From: Stenopsyche tienmushanensis
Lineage: Eukaryota; Arthropoda; Insecta; Trichoptera; Stenopsychidae
Reading direction: 5' to 3'
Assembly: GCA_008973525.1 (NCBI GenBank)
Contig: WACJ01000084.1
Span: 806,001 to 870,000, forward strand
DNA length: 64,000 bases
The notes below the pieces were generated by a model that was not told the origin of the DNA, ran no database searches, and saw only the letters and a list, made by a program, of their open reading frames with translations. The stretch's first letter is position 1. Each line of letters begins with the position of its first letter. The position numbers and the translations under genes are program-made. Shown piece after piece: positions 11,840 to 22,399 of the stretch.

Positions 11840-13250
11840 GTTTAACTTTCTAATATGCTGTTATACAAATGGCTTGAACTTTGGTATCATTAAAACGTTC
11901 TTTCTGAAGCATTTGAAACCCCATTACAAATACCATCTGAAGTCTAAATTTAGCTCTCTCATGCTGAAAACTATCAAAGTTCGTCGAAACACAGGATGGA
12001 ACTCAATGGACGCATTTATATTTATATGATAATGTGATTTTGGGATTTTGAGTTACGCTATTCGCTAAGTGGATGATATATATAATAAAGGCAGAGCTTT
12101 GCAAAGGGCATGTGTCACGTACGGTTCATATTCAATATTGAAAAACACTCTTGCGAAAATCTCTCGATAAATACATGTGTGAATTTGGGTGAGTGGCGTG
12201 TATGGATATGATAAAGTATTCAGCAGATTTCTAGCGAATTTCCTCTGCCAAAGCTCTCATGAAATATCCAATATTTTGTTCCCACGGTGACATCTTTACT
12301 CCCTTTCATCCGGGGAGGGCAAGCCGCGGCACTGAATAGAAAATCAAATGTAAAACCATTTAAATAATGTCGCTGGAGGCTTTTGCGAGTATGAAATACA
12401 GATATGCCTTTGAAAAACAAATTCACGGAACAGATATCAATCTACTGAGTGCTTGGAGCAAATTCTCACTCGTACACAATCACACTCCCGGCGTACATAT
12501 CCTAAGGACAATCTCGTGCTCCGCTCCGGAACACCGGTGGTAACCCTTCGCTCCGGATAGTTGCCAAAAACCAATTTTATATATTACGACTCAACTAAAA
12601 ATAGCTACCGAATTGCTATTAGGGAGCATGTTGGGAGCAGATTGTGAACCTAAATAAAATAGATTTTCATCCGGCTCGAATCGGAAAATTCGCGGAAAAT
12701 CGTCGAAGACAACACGAATACTGGACTCTCGAGAGTATTAATAAAATCTGACAATAAACACACCATATCATCCACTAAATAAAATAATACACACACCTAA
12801 CAAAATAATATCCCATAGTAATATATCACGGCCGTGTCATATTATACAAATGCGCCAAATGAAGTGTTACTTAAAAACAATTTTATAAAAGAGTGTTCAA
12901 TTCGCTGATTTGGTAAAATGGACCAAATGACCTCTTTGATGATTAGCAACAGTAATTTTAAATTCATGGCTCATTCACAATTTTTCGATAGTTGTTGTTA
13001 AAGTTTGGATCTAAATGTCCTGGAAGTGGATGACTGCGTAAGGTGGATGCCGCCACAATTACTGCTGAAATCGAAAGTAATCCAACAGCAACTATTGAAA
13101 AATATCGATCAATGTTGAATACTCGTGATTTAGTATTTAAAGAATTTTTTTAAAAAAATCGGGAAGATGTGGAGATAAGGAAGATGGGTGCCGCACGCCA
13201 AACTTTAAAACTTTAGAATATTTTTGTTCAAAATCCGTAATGTTTTATGA
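11840..13250. other. Non-coding DNA
   Basis: Nothing firm is seen. A GC-richer spot at 12480-12560 (CTCCGGAACACCGGTGG) has no open frame. At 13049-13153 the plus strand has an open stretch (KVDAATITAEIESNPTATIE) that superficially resembles the linker of a mariner/Tc1 DNA-binding domain. It is too short to call. Confidence 0.45.
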
Positions 13251-13254
13251 CAAA

Positions 13255-13545
13255 GGCATTCAAATGTTATCAGATTATATCTAACGTTGCATGAGCATTC
13301 AAATCCTTTATTTAAAAAACGAAAATCTTTATGGGTATATCTTATAGATCGCCTTCATCAAATAATAGATATGCCAACATAAGTATATGAAATGTTTATA
13401 ATATTTTACAAATTATCAAGATAAAGGCCAATGAAAAGAATACTGTAACAAAAAAGTTAGAGGAAATCTATTTTAATGGGATAAAATTAACGATGACAGA
13501 TTTCACTAAGAGCTCTTTGCTGACTTTTTTGGGTCATTTGAATAT
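13255..13545 (+). repeat. Two short dispersed repeats (shared with 16390-16505 and 51990-52090)
   Basis: About 13310-13355 (AAAAACGAAAATCTTTATGG then TATATCTTATAGATC) resembles 16470-16510. About 13455-13540 (TATTTTAATGGGATAAAATTAACGATG, ACAGATTTCACTAAGAGCTC) matches 52010-52075 with only a few differences. The two matches lie in one 290-bp span here but in different places elsewhere, so they may be parts of one longer decayed repeat. No coding capacity is evident. Confidence 0.6.
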
Positions 13546-13549
13546 TTAT

Positions 13550-15340
13550 CCTCAACAAATTATAAAAAACAATTTTCAAGGCTTTATCTTGATAAAATTG
13601 ATCCAATAAGATCGACGATGATCATTGACACCTTGTCGAAAAATAAATAATTTAACATGGCCAATGATTTGTCTAAATATTTCAATATGGAAGATTAAAT
13701 ATTTTTTGCGTTTGTATAATAAATTGGTACTGATCTTATTGATTTTATATTAATAGTGGTCATAAGGTCATGTATTTTTTTAGCGAGAAGGACGAAAGAA
13801 CCTTTACCCAAGAACCGACCCTACTTCCAAGAACGCAAATAAATCAGTTTGAATCCCGCTTGTTAAAAATGGCGAACAACAAAAGTTTTGGTCGAGTTGA
13901 AAATAAAATCGATTATATTAGTGTTATAATGATTTCCGTTGGATAAATAAAATTCATGGCACCATTTGCTGAATTTTTCCGTTTTAAATTTATACAATTT
14001 TGTACAAACTTAAATGTTATCAATTTCAAATATCGATTTGGTGTATTTTGAAAAAAAGAGTTTTTTTCAACTTGCAGTATACGAGTCGTATTTTTTCCTG
14101 TGGATTTCATGTTGCCTAACTTTCAAAGCCCCCGTGTGTAGAGTTGATATTGATTAGATAAAATTGTGAATCTGTCAAGTTTGGCATTGATATTCTTATC
14201 CTTTTCAACAACGTGATAAAAATTCCAATATCTCCGCAAATTTCGATTATATATTATCTTTGGATTCCTAATGGAGGCCTTAACGCCTCCCCGATAATAT
14301 TCCATCCGAGTCATGATTTTTGCGATAGAAATATTTCAACAGCGATCTTCAGGCAACATCTCGCACATAAGGGATGTTTTTATTATCCGCACTTGAATAT
14401 TTTCGTTTGTGAAATGAAAATATTCACATCCTGTAGACGCGAATGAGCATTCTTTTCAGAATCTACTCGCGTGCTGAAAACGCCTTAAAACTTTTTGGCG
14501 CATAACTCCGTTTCTGAATATTTAATTTTTGTCTTCCACCACCCTCCTCCTGCTTCCTTGTTGCCGGAGAATTATTCTGAAACATAACAAATTGTGTTCG
14601 ATCCAGTCGGCAAATGTAGTTAAGGGATTACCAAGTTGTGGAGCGCGTGCTAAATTCTCATTTCGTTTAGTGGCTTGCGTACGGAATGAGTTAACCTACA
14701 TCCCATTCAGCAGTGACCTCGTATTTTATTCCTAACGAATTTACTACATCCCTTATAATTTCGGGTAATTATAAATAATATCCTGCCTTGAATGCACTAA
14801 ACTTTCAGTTAATTCCCACAGCGAAATAGTTTATTTTTATACGCATATTCATAATAAAAGGGGGTAGCTGAATATTATTTAGCTTGAATGTTTTCAACCA
14901 AAGATTACATGATGGATAATGATACAAATTTTCTAGACAAAATAAGACAGTTATTTTACAAGGATAAAAATAAATAATTGAAAAAAGCAAAAAGCCTTGA
15001 AGTAATAATTAAGGGAATACAAAGAAATCAAAATAAAATAAGATTCACAATTTTGATAGGATCGGCTATAAATACAAAATATATTGCTCATACGCTCCCG
15101 GTAAAAATAAAAATAAAATGGAAAAAGCTTTCGTAATTTGGATATAATAATACAAATAAAAAAATATACGTTTGGACGATTATTCCATGATTTTTGATAG
15201 TTTAACAATTTTATGAAACGATCCTCACTACATAAAAAGTATGAGAAGAAATTGTATCAGTTTGCCAAAATAAATTTAAAAAATAGCATTAGCTGATAAA
15301 TTAAAGATTTTTTTACAGCATATGATCATTTTATGGAAAT
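13550..15340. other. AT-rich non-coding DNA
   Basis: No gene is supported. Open frames at 13913-14110, 14123-14314, 14213-14446, 14529-14735 and 14951-15208 are overlapping, motif-free and probably chance. Confidence 0.5.
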
Positions 15341-15344
15341 AATT

Positions 15345-16375
15345 TTAAAACTCAAAATGGTCGCCTTCGATGATGACGTTACCATCCTAGCCACAGCAAA
15401 ATCCACGGAGAACCTGCAAACGCCCCCGAGAGGACGCAATGAGAAAGGCCAAGAAGTGGCTGACCCAGAGGCCAAATTGATGCCCAAAATTGGTGGCCCA
15501 AAAACAAACAGGAGGCAACTCTACAACGAGGTAATGCACTCGGTACTGTTGTACGGTGCGCCGATATGGGCCGAGGCACTACAAATTAAAAGGGCAAGGC
15601 TCAACATGGCCAGAGTTCAGAGAAGGAGCACAATCAGAGTGGCTGCTGCATATCGCACAGTGTCCTGGAACTGACTGCCATACCGCCAATCGACCTGCTT
15701 GCTTACGAGAGACAGGTAATACAGAAAGGCGAAGACAAGAATAACGCTAAGTAAAGCACCATGGCGGCGTGGCAGTCCCGATGGGACAACTCCGCCAAAG
15801 GTCGGTGGACGCACACCTGAGAACCTGAGTAGCCAGAAAGCACTGTCAACTGTGCTACCACTTAAATCAGGTTCTCACCGGGCATGGCTGTTTTGGTAGC
15901 TACCTACACAAAATAGGCAAAGAGACCGGCCCAGAGTGCCACCACCGTGGAGCGGAGTACGACGATGCTGCACACACGACATCTGTCTGCCCAGCATGGA
16001 GCACTGAAAGGGATATCCTACGGGAGGAGCTGGGAATCAACTCGCTCTCCTCTAGCAACGTACCTTCAATGTTAACGGATGCTAGGGCATGAAATGCGTA
16101 GTTCAAATACACGATGTGCGCTATACGGCAGAAGGAGGATGCTGAGCATACAATACGACGAACTTTAGCAGTAGAATGACATTCAGAAAGAGACAAATGG
16201 AGAGCCCGTGAGGGACACATCGCTGCCACTCTTGTGCAATACTTAATTAGTAGCCAGATAGCAGCCGAAGAGTAGGGGAGTTTAGTGGGTAAAAATCCCA
16301 CACTATCACCAGAATGGTGGTGTCTTTTGAAGATTCCCCCCTTCGCAAACAACGTCCGACTTGACAAAAAAATAA
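15345..16375 (+). mobile_element. R1-like non-LTR retrotransposon, 3' part of ORF2 plus 3' UTR
   Basis: The copy starts inside the reverse transcriptase at VAFDDDVTILATAKSTENLQ (R1-type VAFADDVAL, catalytic ADD now DDD). An internal deletion joins this to LMPKIGGPK..RRQLYNEV, then HSVLLYGAPIWAEAL and RRSTIRVAAAYRTVS, all typical of R1 ORF2. Past frameshifts and stops come PPIDLLAYERQV, WQSRWDNSAKGRWTH and, from 15934, ECHHRGAEYDDAAHTTSVCP AW, the C-terminal CCHC-like knuckle of R1. The 3' UTR (about 16255-16345) has GTGGGTAAAAATCCCACACT, and an A-rich tail follows at 16366. AAATAATT occurs at 15337-15344 and 16384-16391 as a possible target duplication, but it is low-complexity. The copy is dead and lies outside rDNA. 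Confidence 0.92.
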
Positions 16376-16389
16376 AATATATTAAATAA

Positions 16390-16505
16390 TTAAAATGTCA
16401 CCAAATAGGTGTAGAGAGGTTGTATCTAACGATGGAAATTACATTTTGCAATAATATATTCAAAATTCATTTGAAAAACGAAAATCTATATGGATACATC
16501 TTATA
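16390..16505 (+). repeat. Short repeat related to 13310-13355
   Basis: TTGAAAAACGAAAATCTATA followed by TGGATACATCTTATATATC resembles the stretch near 13310-13355. It lies immediately after the R1 copy. The match is only about 45 bp and is imperfect. Confidence 0.4.
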
Positions 16506-16509
16506 TATC

Positions 16510-17085
16510 AAACGTGTACTGATTTTCATAAAAATATTTTGAGATGAATTTATTTTTTAAATCAATTTTAGTGCACATGTCATATTTTCCTTTTATTTGA
16601 ATCTGTCAATTGATTGATTGTGTTCATTCAGTTTCGACGGTCGGTTTTAATTACTGTAGTTTCTATGACAAAGTGTCAATTGAAGCGATTCGTCAATGCA
16701 GAACTAGGAGCCAATGTTTAATTACTACATATTCACATACCGTATATAAATTTTCTATGTGATGAAAGGCAAATCAAATTGTATTTTACTATTCTTCAAA
16801 TATATTTAAATGCGATTTTTCAACCGCTCGTGGAATTAATAGAATTGAGCTTTAAGAATCGGTGTGCTAAATTGCATGAAACGTGCGAAGATTTAATCGT
16901 GTGATAAATTAGAGGCAACAAAATTGAGTATCGTGTTTGCATGTCAGCTGAATTTCATCGTGTGTTTTAAATTTGGTTCTTGATTGTGAAAAATTCAATT
17001 ATGCCAATCGATTTTTTAAATTCGTATCAGAGAAAATATACTTCTTAGTTCAAATTCATTACTACAAACTACTAATTAACGAGCT
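16510..17085. other. AT-rich non-coding DNA
   Basis: No gene, RNA or repeat recognised. Confidence 0.5.
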
Positions 17086-17089
17086 TAGG

Positions 17090-17490
17090 CGACGCCTAGG
17101 GGCAGTAACTATCCAATCTATGTATACATATATAGAGTAAATATATGTTTTTCAAATTGTTATATTAACCTTTCCTTACCGGTGATGTATTTACTACACA
17201 TCGACTCTTATAATGGGAATATCGATATGAAATATAATAGGTACGGGGTTCAAAATTTTTGTATTCCTCTGTAATATAATTACAAATTACATTAAAGTAT
17301 TATAGTATAAAAGTATTCATCTGCAGCAACGGAAATAAATAATTTGTCGGGAAATCAATAATTTTGCGAGTTTTAATCCGTGTCTCAGCAGAAGGAATTT
17401 AATCACATTGATGGTGTTATATGATAAATAAATTGTATCCTTATTGAAAATTCCAGTCCTGGGATCCCGGGACTGATCCTGAAATGGTCA
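17090..17490 (+). repeat. Dispersed repeat family A, copy 2
   Basis: Full-length relative of the copy at 19390-19790. It begins GACGCCTAGGGGCAGTAAC and ends with a near-perfect palindrome, CAGTCCTGGGATCCCGGGACTG, then ATCCTGAAATGGTC. The ATCCCGGGA-type end resembles the terminal regions of some hAT-like elements. That would agree with copy 1 abutting a hAT fragment, but this is inference. No conserved open frame. Confidence 0.88.
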
Positions 17491-17494
17491 ACGA

Positions 17495-17990
17495 AAGTGT
17501 ATTTCGTAATAGAAATTTGAGAACATGCATGATACTTCAATAGCCATTTTTCTAGACCCAAAGAATAAATATATTAATTTTCTATTCGAAGATAGATAAT
17601 AAAATTTCGCTTTATACGTTCATTCATCATCGTTGATCCTTCCACATTTCATTTTCTCTCTTGAGTATCCCCATTATTCTATATTGTTTTCAGTAACGAC
17701 GTACGTTATTGGAGCCTTTACGAGTAACCGAACTTCACTATGGCCGAAGCGGGCTTTGAGCAATTAAAGCCGCAATATATAAGCGAACGGGTGGATGTGT
17801 CGATACACGAATGTATGGGTGCAATAAAAAAATAATTGAATACCACTTGGAAATGCCATTATAAAAAATAAGGGTGCACGTGACTTCCGGTTATACTTTG
17901 AGTATCTGCCTTTGATGCTTTCAGAAGAAAGGGAATGAAAAAATAACGTAGAATCCATAATTCAAAGTAATAGCCGTTTCTTTGCCGCGA
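17495..17990. other. Non-coding DNA
   Basis: Nothing recognised. The minus-strand open frame 17764-17958 has no motif. Confidence 0.5.
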
Positions 17991-17994
17991 ATAG

Positions 17995-18027
17995 TACAGG
18001 GCTGGCGCGAAAGTCATGAAACGATTT
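17995..18027 (+). mobile_element. Possible solitary Tc1/mariner-type terminus
   Basis: TACAGGGCTGGCGCGAAAGT followed by CATGAAACG has the look of a Tc1/mariner-type terminal repeat beginning at a TA. No matching inverted end was found within the next several kb, and the adjoining open frame (18054-18269) does not encode a transposase. A second TACGAGGG-type start lies at about 18226 (TACGAGGGTGATATTTTTTC), also without a partner. Confidence 0.35.
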
Positions 18028-18269
18028 CTCCGTTATAAATTATTATATTTTTTTTGTGCGGAACATTTTTATTTTGCATAATAAAAGATACCTTTGGAAC
18101 ACTTGCAAGCATAGCATATAGTCTTTCCAATTTAGATAAGAGATTTAAGATATTTTGTGTGAAAATATGCCCTTCGTGCTTTAAGCTTATATTCTATAGA
18201 CACATCAAACTTACAATGCGGAGATATACGAGGGTGATATTTTTTCGATTTTCGCTTTGTATTATTTAA

Positions 18270-19130
18270 GAAAATGTGTAGAACTTATTGTGCAGAGGAG
18301 AATAGTATTTTTTTACACAAAAAAATGAAATATGTGCCAAAATTTTAGCATCGATGGTGTTTCATAAATTTAAAAATATTAAATCATACGGCAAAATTTC
18401 TTCCTCAATCTGTATTTAGAGTCAAAATCTCAATACCAATCATAACTGGGTCCTGTCAGTAAAATATCAATTATTTAAAAAAATAATTTGTATGCTAATT
18501 GGATTAATAATTATTTTTGTATCCAAGGATATGCTACACTTAGCTATAAAACTGTCTTGTGATGTACTTATGTTTAATGCATTTGTCCTAGTTTTTTAAT
18601 CATGCAACCAAATAATGACTCTCATAAAGCGTTTTTATGTTTTAACGTCCAATTCAGGTATTCGGTGTGGATAATTAGAATAAAAGGAACTATTTCTCAA
18701 AAAATACATTAATTTTCATTGTGTTAAAATTTAAAATAATTAGATTTTAAAGCAATTTACGTGTGTTTTATAAATATATTGTTACATAAAGGTGATAAAA
18801 CCTTTGGAGCAATCGACCCTCTTTCGGACCGCATTCACCCTCACGGTCAATTTATGACAGAAGACCTGCGGATCCGTTCACTATTTGATTGGATAAGGGT
18901 CAACAAAAGAAAGAAGATCAGGTTGGATGACAATAAAAATATTTTGGCTGTCTTCAAAATATTTTTTTGCTATTCTTAATCAAAGAGAGAACCAAGCTGC
19001 GAGACTCCGATCACGAGACGAATTGTTAAAGCATAGTTAAAACGGTAGAAAAAATACGGTTATGAACCAGATCCATTTACTTTTATATTTCTACGCACAT
19101 ATTTTTATTTTGAGTGGATGCATTTTGGGA
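18270..19130. other. AT-rich non-coding DNA
   Basis: No gene is supported. The frame at 18761-18979 is motif-free. Confidence 0.5.
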
Positions 19131-19133
19131 TCA

Positions 19134-19330
19134 AGCGTGTGTATAGTGGATTAGATTCTGGACTTTTATTATAATGGTTCGGGTTCAATTCCAGAGAGAT
19201 CAGAAATATCAATATTTCTGATCGATCGTCTAAATCAGGTTTACCCTGATTTCCTGAATTTGAAAAATTAAATGCTGAGGCGATTAATAAAGTCGTGCAG
19301 GGACGCCCATTAGTGAGTTATTGAATTTGA
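19134..19330 (+). repeat. tRNA-derived SINE-like repeat, copy 1
   Basis: GTATAGTGGATTAGATTCTGG resembles a tRNA D-arm/A-box region (TAGTGG.TTAGA). About 30 bp later GGTTCGGGTTCAATTCC fits a pol III B-box (GGTTCRANNCC-like). Related stretches occur at 41285-41460 and 45265-45360 with the same order: (G)CATAGTTGGTTAGTTCCTGG, CTCTCGTTATAAAGG, TTCAGGTT. The tRNA-unrelated tail here includes GAGATCAGAAATATCAATAT, matched in the 41-kb copy. A decayed tRNA pseudogene is the main alternative. The absence of a foldable acceptor stem argues against a working tRNA. Confidence 0.6.
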
Positions 19331-19389
19331 AATAATCATTGAATTATCATTTATATAATGATAATTTCCCTACTCATTCATTTTAATAG

Positions 19390-19790
19390 ACGACGCCTAG
19401 GGGCAGTAATTGTCTAATCTATGTATACATATATAGAGTACATATACGTTTTCCAAATTGTTATATTAACCTTTCCCTACCGGTGATGTATTTACTACAC
19501 CTCGACTCTAATAATGGGAATATCGATATGAAATATAATAGATACGGGGCTCAGAATTTTTGTATTCCTCCGTAATATAATTACGAATCACATCAAAGTA
19601 TTATAGTATATAAGTATTCATCTGCAGCGATGGAAATAAATAATTTGTCGGGAAATCAGGAATTTTACGATTTTTAATCCGTGTCTCAGCAGAAAGAATT
19701 TTATTACATTGGTGGTGTTATACGATAAATAAATTGTATCCTTGTTGAAAATCTCGGTCCCGGGATCCCGAGACTGATCCCAGGATGGTC
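19390..19790 (+). repeat. Dispersed repeat family A, copy 3
   Basis: Begins CGACGCCTAGGGGCAGTAAT and ends CCCGGGATCCCGAGACTGAT, then CCCAGGATGGTC. It is highly similar to copy 2 across its whole length, with scattered substitutions. Downstream (19800-19850) further ATCCTGGGATCGAAATTTTG-like sequence suggests additional related material. All three copies lie in the same orientation. Confidence 0.88.
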
Positions 19791-19794
19791 TAAT

Positions 19795-20945
19795 GTAATT
19801 CCGATATCCTGGGATCGAAATTTTGGCTCGGGATTGGATTCCCTAATCAATTGAAGGTCCTATTGTTAAATAATCAATCAAAAAATACATAAACAATTCT
19901 CAGTTGTAAATTTTATCTGCGAATACTTACCCCGTGAATTGAACATATTTAAAAGCTCTTAATCAACTCAAAAAATTATTATAATTAATAAAATACACGA
20001 AAAATATTAATATTCTTTCATTCGCATGCGTCAGCGTGAATAATACTCGTCAAACTTCATCGATCAATGGTGGGAAAATATTCTATGGCGGCATAAAAAT
20101 TTACGACACTTGCGACAATTCGCAATCCTCCCCGTACGTTTTTTACAACCCAGGACTTCATAAACTTAATCGGGCATATTATAAAAGCCTCACAAAAAAG
20201 CATACGCAAGTAAATGGAACATAATATGTGTCAATTGGTGCTCACTGCTGCCAATGCAGCTCCATATCCAGATTACATCAAATAGTGCTTATCTTCATCC
20301 AAATAACAAATGCTATTATCAACATTTTTGGTAGGCAAACATTTGCTCTCGTCTCATTTTTAATTATATTCTATCTCCTGCGAGATAAGGTCTGTCTCGT
20401 TAATTTACGACGTATTCAACGTGTTCTTTATTAAATTTGTAAGATTTAATATTCTCCCTTTTTATCAAGAGAATTTCATCATTTTTAATAGGTCGAATTT
20501 ACTGAAGGGCAGACAATTTATTTGGACGTTTTCGCTAATATCAGTTTGCGCTGTGTGCTAACACGAACTTCAATTAAAGCGCAATTAACATCGGAAAACG
20601 CGCAGTACAACTGATGGTTCGCCGAATGTGTCACGGTTGATATTTCGCGAAAATATGACCTGGTACATTTGAGTGAATATGAGAGATAAAGATGGGCAAT
20701 AAATAAGACCGGGATATGTGAAACAGCATAATATACCATTCTTTTTGGTGGAAATGGAAACAATATAGCATGGAGAAATGCGGCACAAGTGGCGAACTAA
20801 AGTGTCTTGTGGCGTGAATTCTTAAAATGCTTTTATATGTAGATGATTTCATTTGTAAATTATTATATTATATTATTTTTTTATATTATAGTTGCAATAT
20901 CCTTTATATAGGCGATATCTTTGGGAGATTTTACATGGAATGGAT
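19795..20945. other. Non-coding DNA with a GC-richer block (about 20020-20420)
   Basis: No gene is supported. The block at 20020-20420 is less AT-rich and includes GGCGGCATAAAAATTTACGA, which looks like clustered homeodomain/caudal-type sites, but such matches are common by chance. Overlapping minus-strand frames at 20518-20852 have no motifs. Confidence 0.4.
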
Positions 20946-20950
20946 AACTA

Positions 20951-21626
20951 CGAGGGTCGCCTAGAACCTAAAGTTACAAGGGCTCATGAGATCGGGAGCT
21001 CTTTTTAATTCAAAATTGGCGCAGCCAGCATGTAGAAAATATTCTAAAGATCAATTTTTTTGATCCCACGTGTTTGTTAGCCATTTTGTTCAGTCATAGT
21101 AAATTTTTCCGATGGAGAAGTCATCGCGCGCTTCCGCCACCTCCCAGTGCGAGATCCACGCAGTCATCCGTTTTTTGACTTCAAAAAATAAAACCGCCAC
21201 AAACATCCATAGGTAGTTCATGAAAATATATGGTAGTGATGTAATAAGTCGACAACATGTCACGAAGTGGGTTAGATTGTCCAGAGAAAGCCGTACTGAT
21301 ATTCATGACGAGGCAAGAAGTGGGAGACCATTAGTGATTTCTGATGAACTTGTGCAAAAAATTGAATAAAAAGTGTGAAATAACTATCGTGTGATGCTTG
21401 ATGCCCTTCACCAAGAATTTCTTGATCAAAATCTCCTTAGAATCGTGTCGGAAAAACTCAGTTACAAGAAGTAGTATGCGAGATGGGTATCTAGAATGCT
21501 CACATCGGAGCACCATCAAAATCAAGTTTAATAAATTTGTGAAGTATCCTGTGTAAATTTCAGTTAAATACAAGCATTTCTTGATCCTATATAAATATTG
21601 TAATCTTACTTTCTGAACGATCCTCG
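20951..21626 (+). mobile_element. Internally deleted mariner element with both termini
   Basis: Inverted ends CGAGGGTCG (20951) and CGATCCTCG (ending 21626) are flanked by TA on both sides (20949-20950, 21627-21628), as expected for mariner. From ATG 21112 a single frame encodes the paired helix-turn-helix region: EIHAVIRFLTSKNKTATNIH, YGSDVISRQHVTKWV, DEARSGRPLVISDELVQKIE, then LLRIVSEKLSY and ARWVSRMLTSEHHQN. Four in-frame stops interrupt it, at about 21214, 21367, 21376 and 21475. The catalytic DD34D domain is absent, leaving 676 bp against about 1.3 kb for a full mariner. It is dead as a source of transposase, but both ends are present, so it could have been mobilised in trans. Confidence 0.9.
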
Positions 21627-21984
21627 TATTATGCAGTGGTATTTCTTCATTCATTTAATGGATATTTATTGGGAGAAAATACATCAATAAGCTGCAAAAT
21701 GATTATTATTATTAAGTGATATTTCAATAAAATTTTGCTAATAGATTATCCTGTCTTCCTTAGAAATTCCAGCAAGGTAGGCAAATATTTCACTTTATTA
21801 TAGCGATTTTATGTTATGAAGATTAAGGGGGGAAACCACTTTAGGAGGTTGATTTTTTAGCGTTTTTTGTAAAAAGTTTTAACAGAAAAGGAATTATTAG
21901 AATTTGTTTAATCTTTGACAATATTTTATTAATATTTTTAAAAACAGTTGGAATTTTTTTGAGTCATTTTCGCCGCAAATATTC

Positions 21985-22395
21985 GAGTTAAAAGGTGCTT
22001 TCCATGGAAGGTCGCCATCAGAGTTTACTGCTTTGGTGCAATGTGCTAACCATAATTTTTAATTAAAATCTATATAACATTTAAATTTTTAAATATGTGA
22101 ACCAAATTTTAATTGAAAAAAGAAAAAAAAGCATGTTCCAGAAATGTTTAAACAAAATAGTACGGTTTTTTAAACAGTTTTTTGCGCTTTTTTTGCAATA
22201 AAAAACATATTTAAATAATAATATTAACCCAAAATTTAGTTAAACTTGATTAAAATCATATAAAAAAATCTTCAAATATTCGCGTTTAAAAAATAATACC
22301 GAAAATGAGAAATTTAAGGTAGTAATAAATGGCATAAACTATGTAATGACTATTCCAACACCATACTGCAATTCGTCATCTTCTTGATATTTGCT
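21985..22395 (-). mobile_element. Terminal piece of a Mutator-like element (copy 2)
   Basis: This region aligns with the non-coding 3' flank and last codons of the Mutator-like transposase copy at 39895-40330. Shared blocks are AGAGTTTACTGCTTTGGTGC, GTTTAAACAAA.TAGTA, TTTTTGCAATAAAAAACATA, ACCGAAAA(T/C)GAGAAATTTAAGG and CAACACCATA, followed by CGTC(T/A)TCTT, where the coding end lies. It stops at about 22395, just inside the coding end, so it is a fragment or a short non-autonomous derivative. The stretch from 21826 (GGGGGGAAACCACTTTAGG) could be its terminus, but it has no counterpart in the other copy. Confidence 0.75.
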
Positions 22396-22399
22396 CGTT

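Noticed and set aside
13049..13153. Transposase-like peptide (KVDAATITAEIESNPTATIE)
   Set aside because: Resembles a mariner/Tc1 linker only loosely, has no flanking motif, and is interrupted at once.
15900..16367. 155-residue minus-strand open frame
   Set aside because: It is the complement of the R1 ORF2 C-terminus and 3' UTR, which read correctly on the plus strand.
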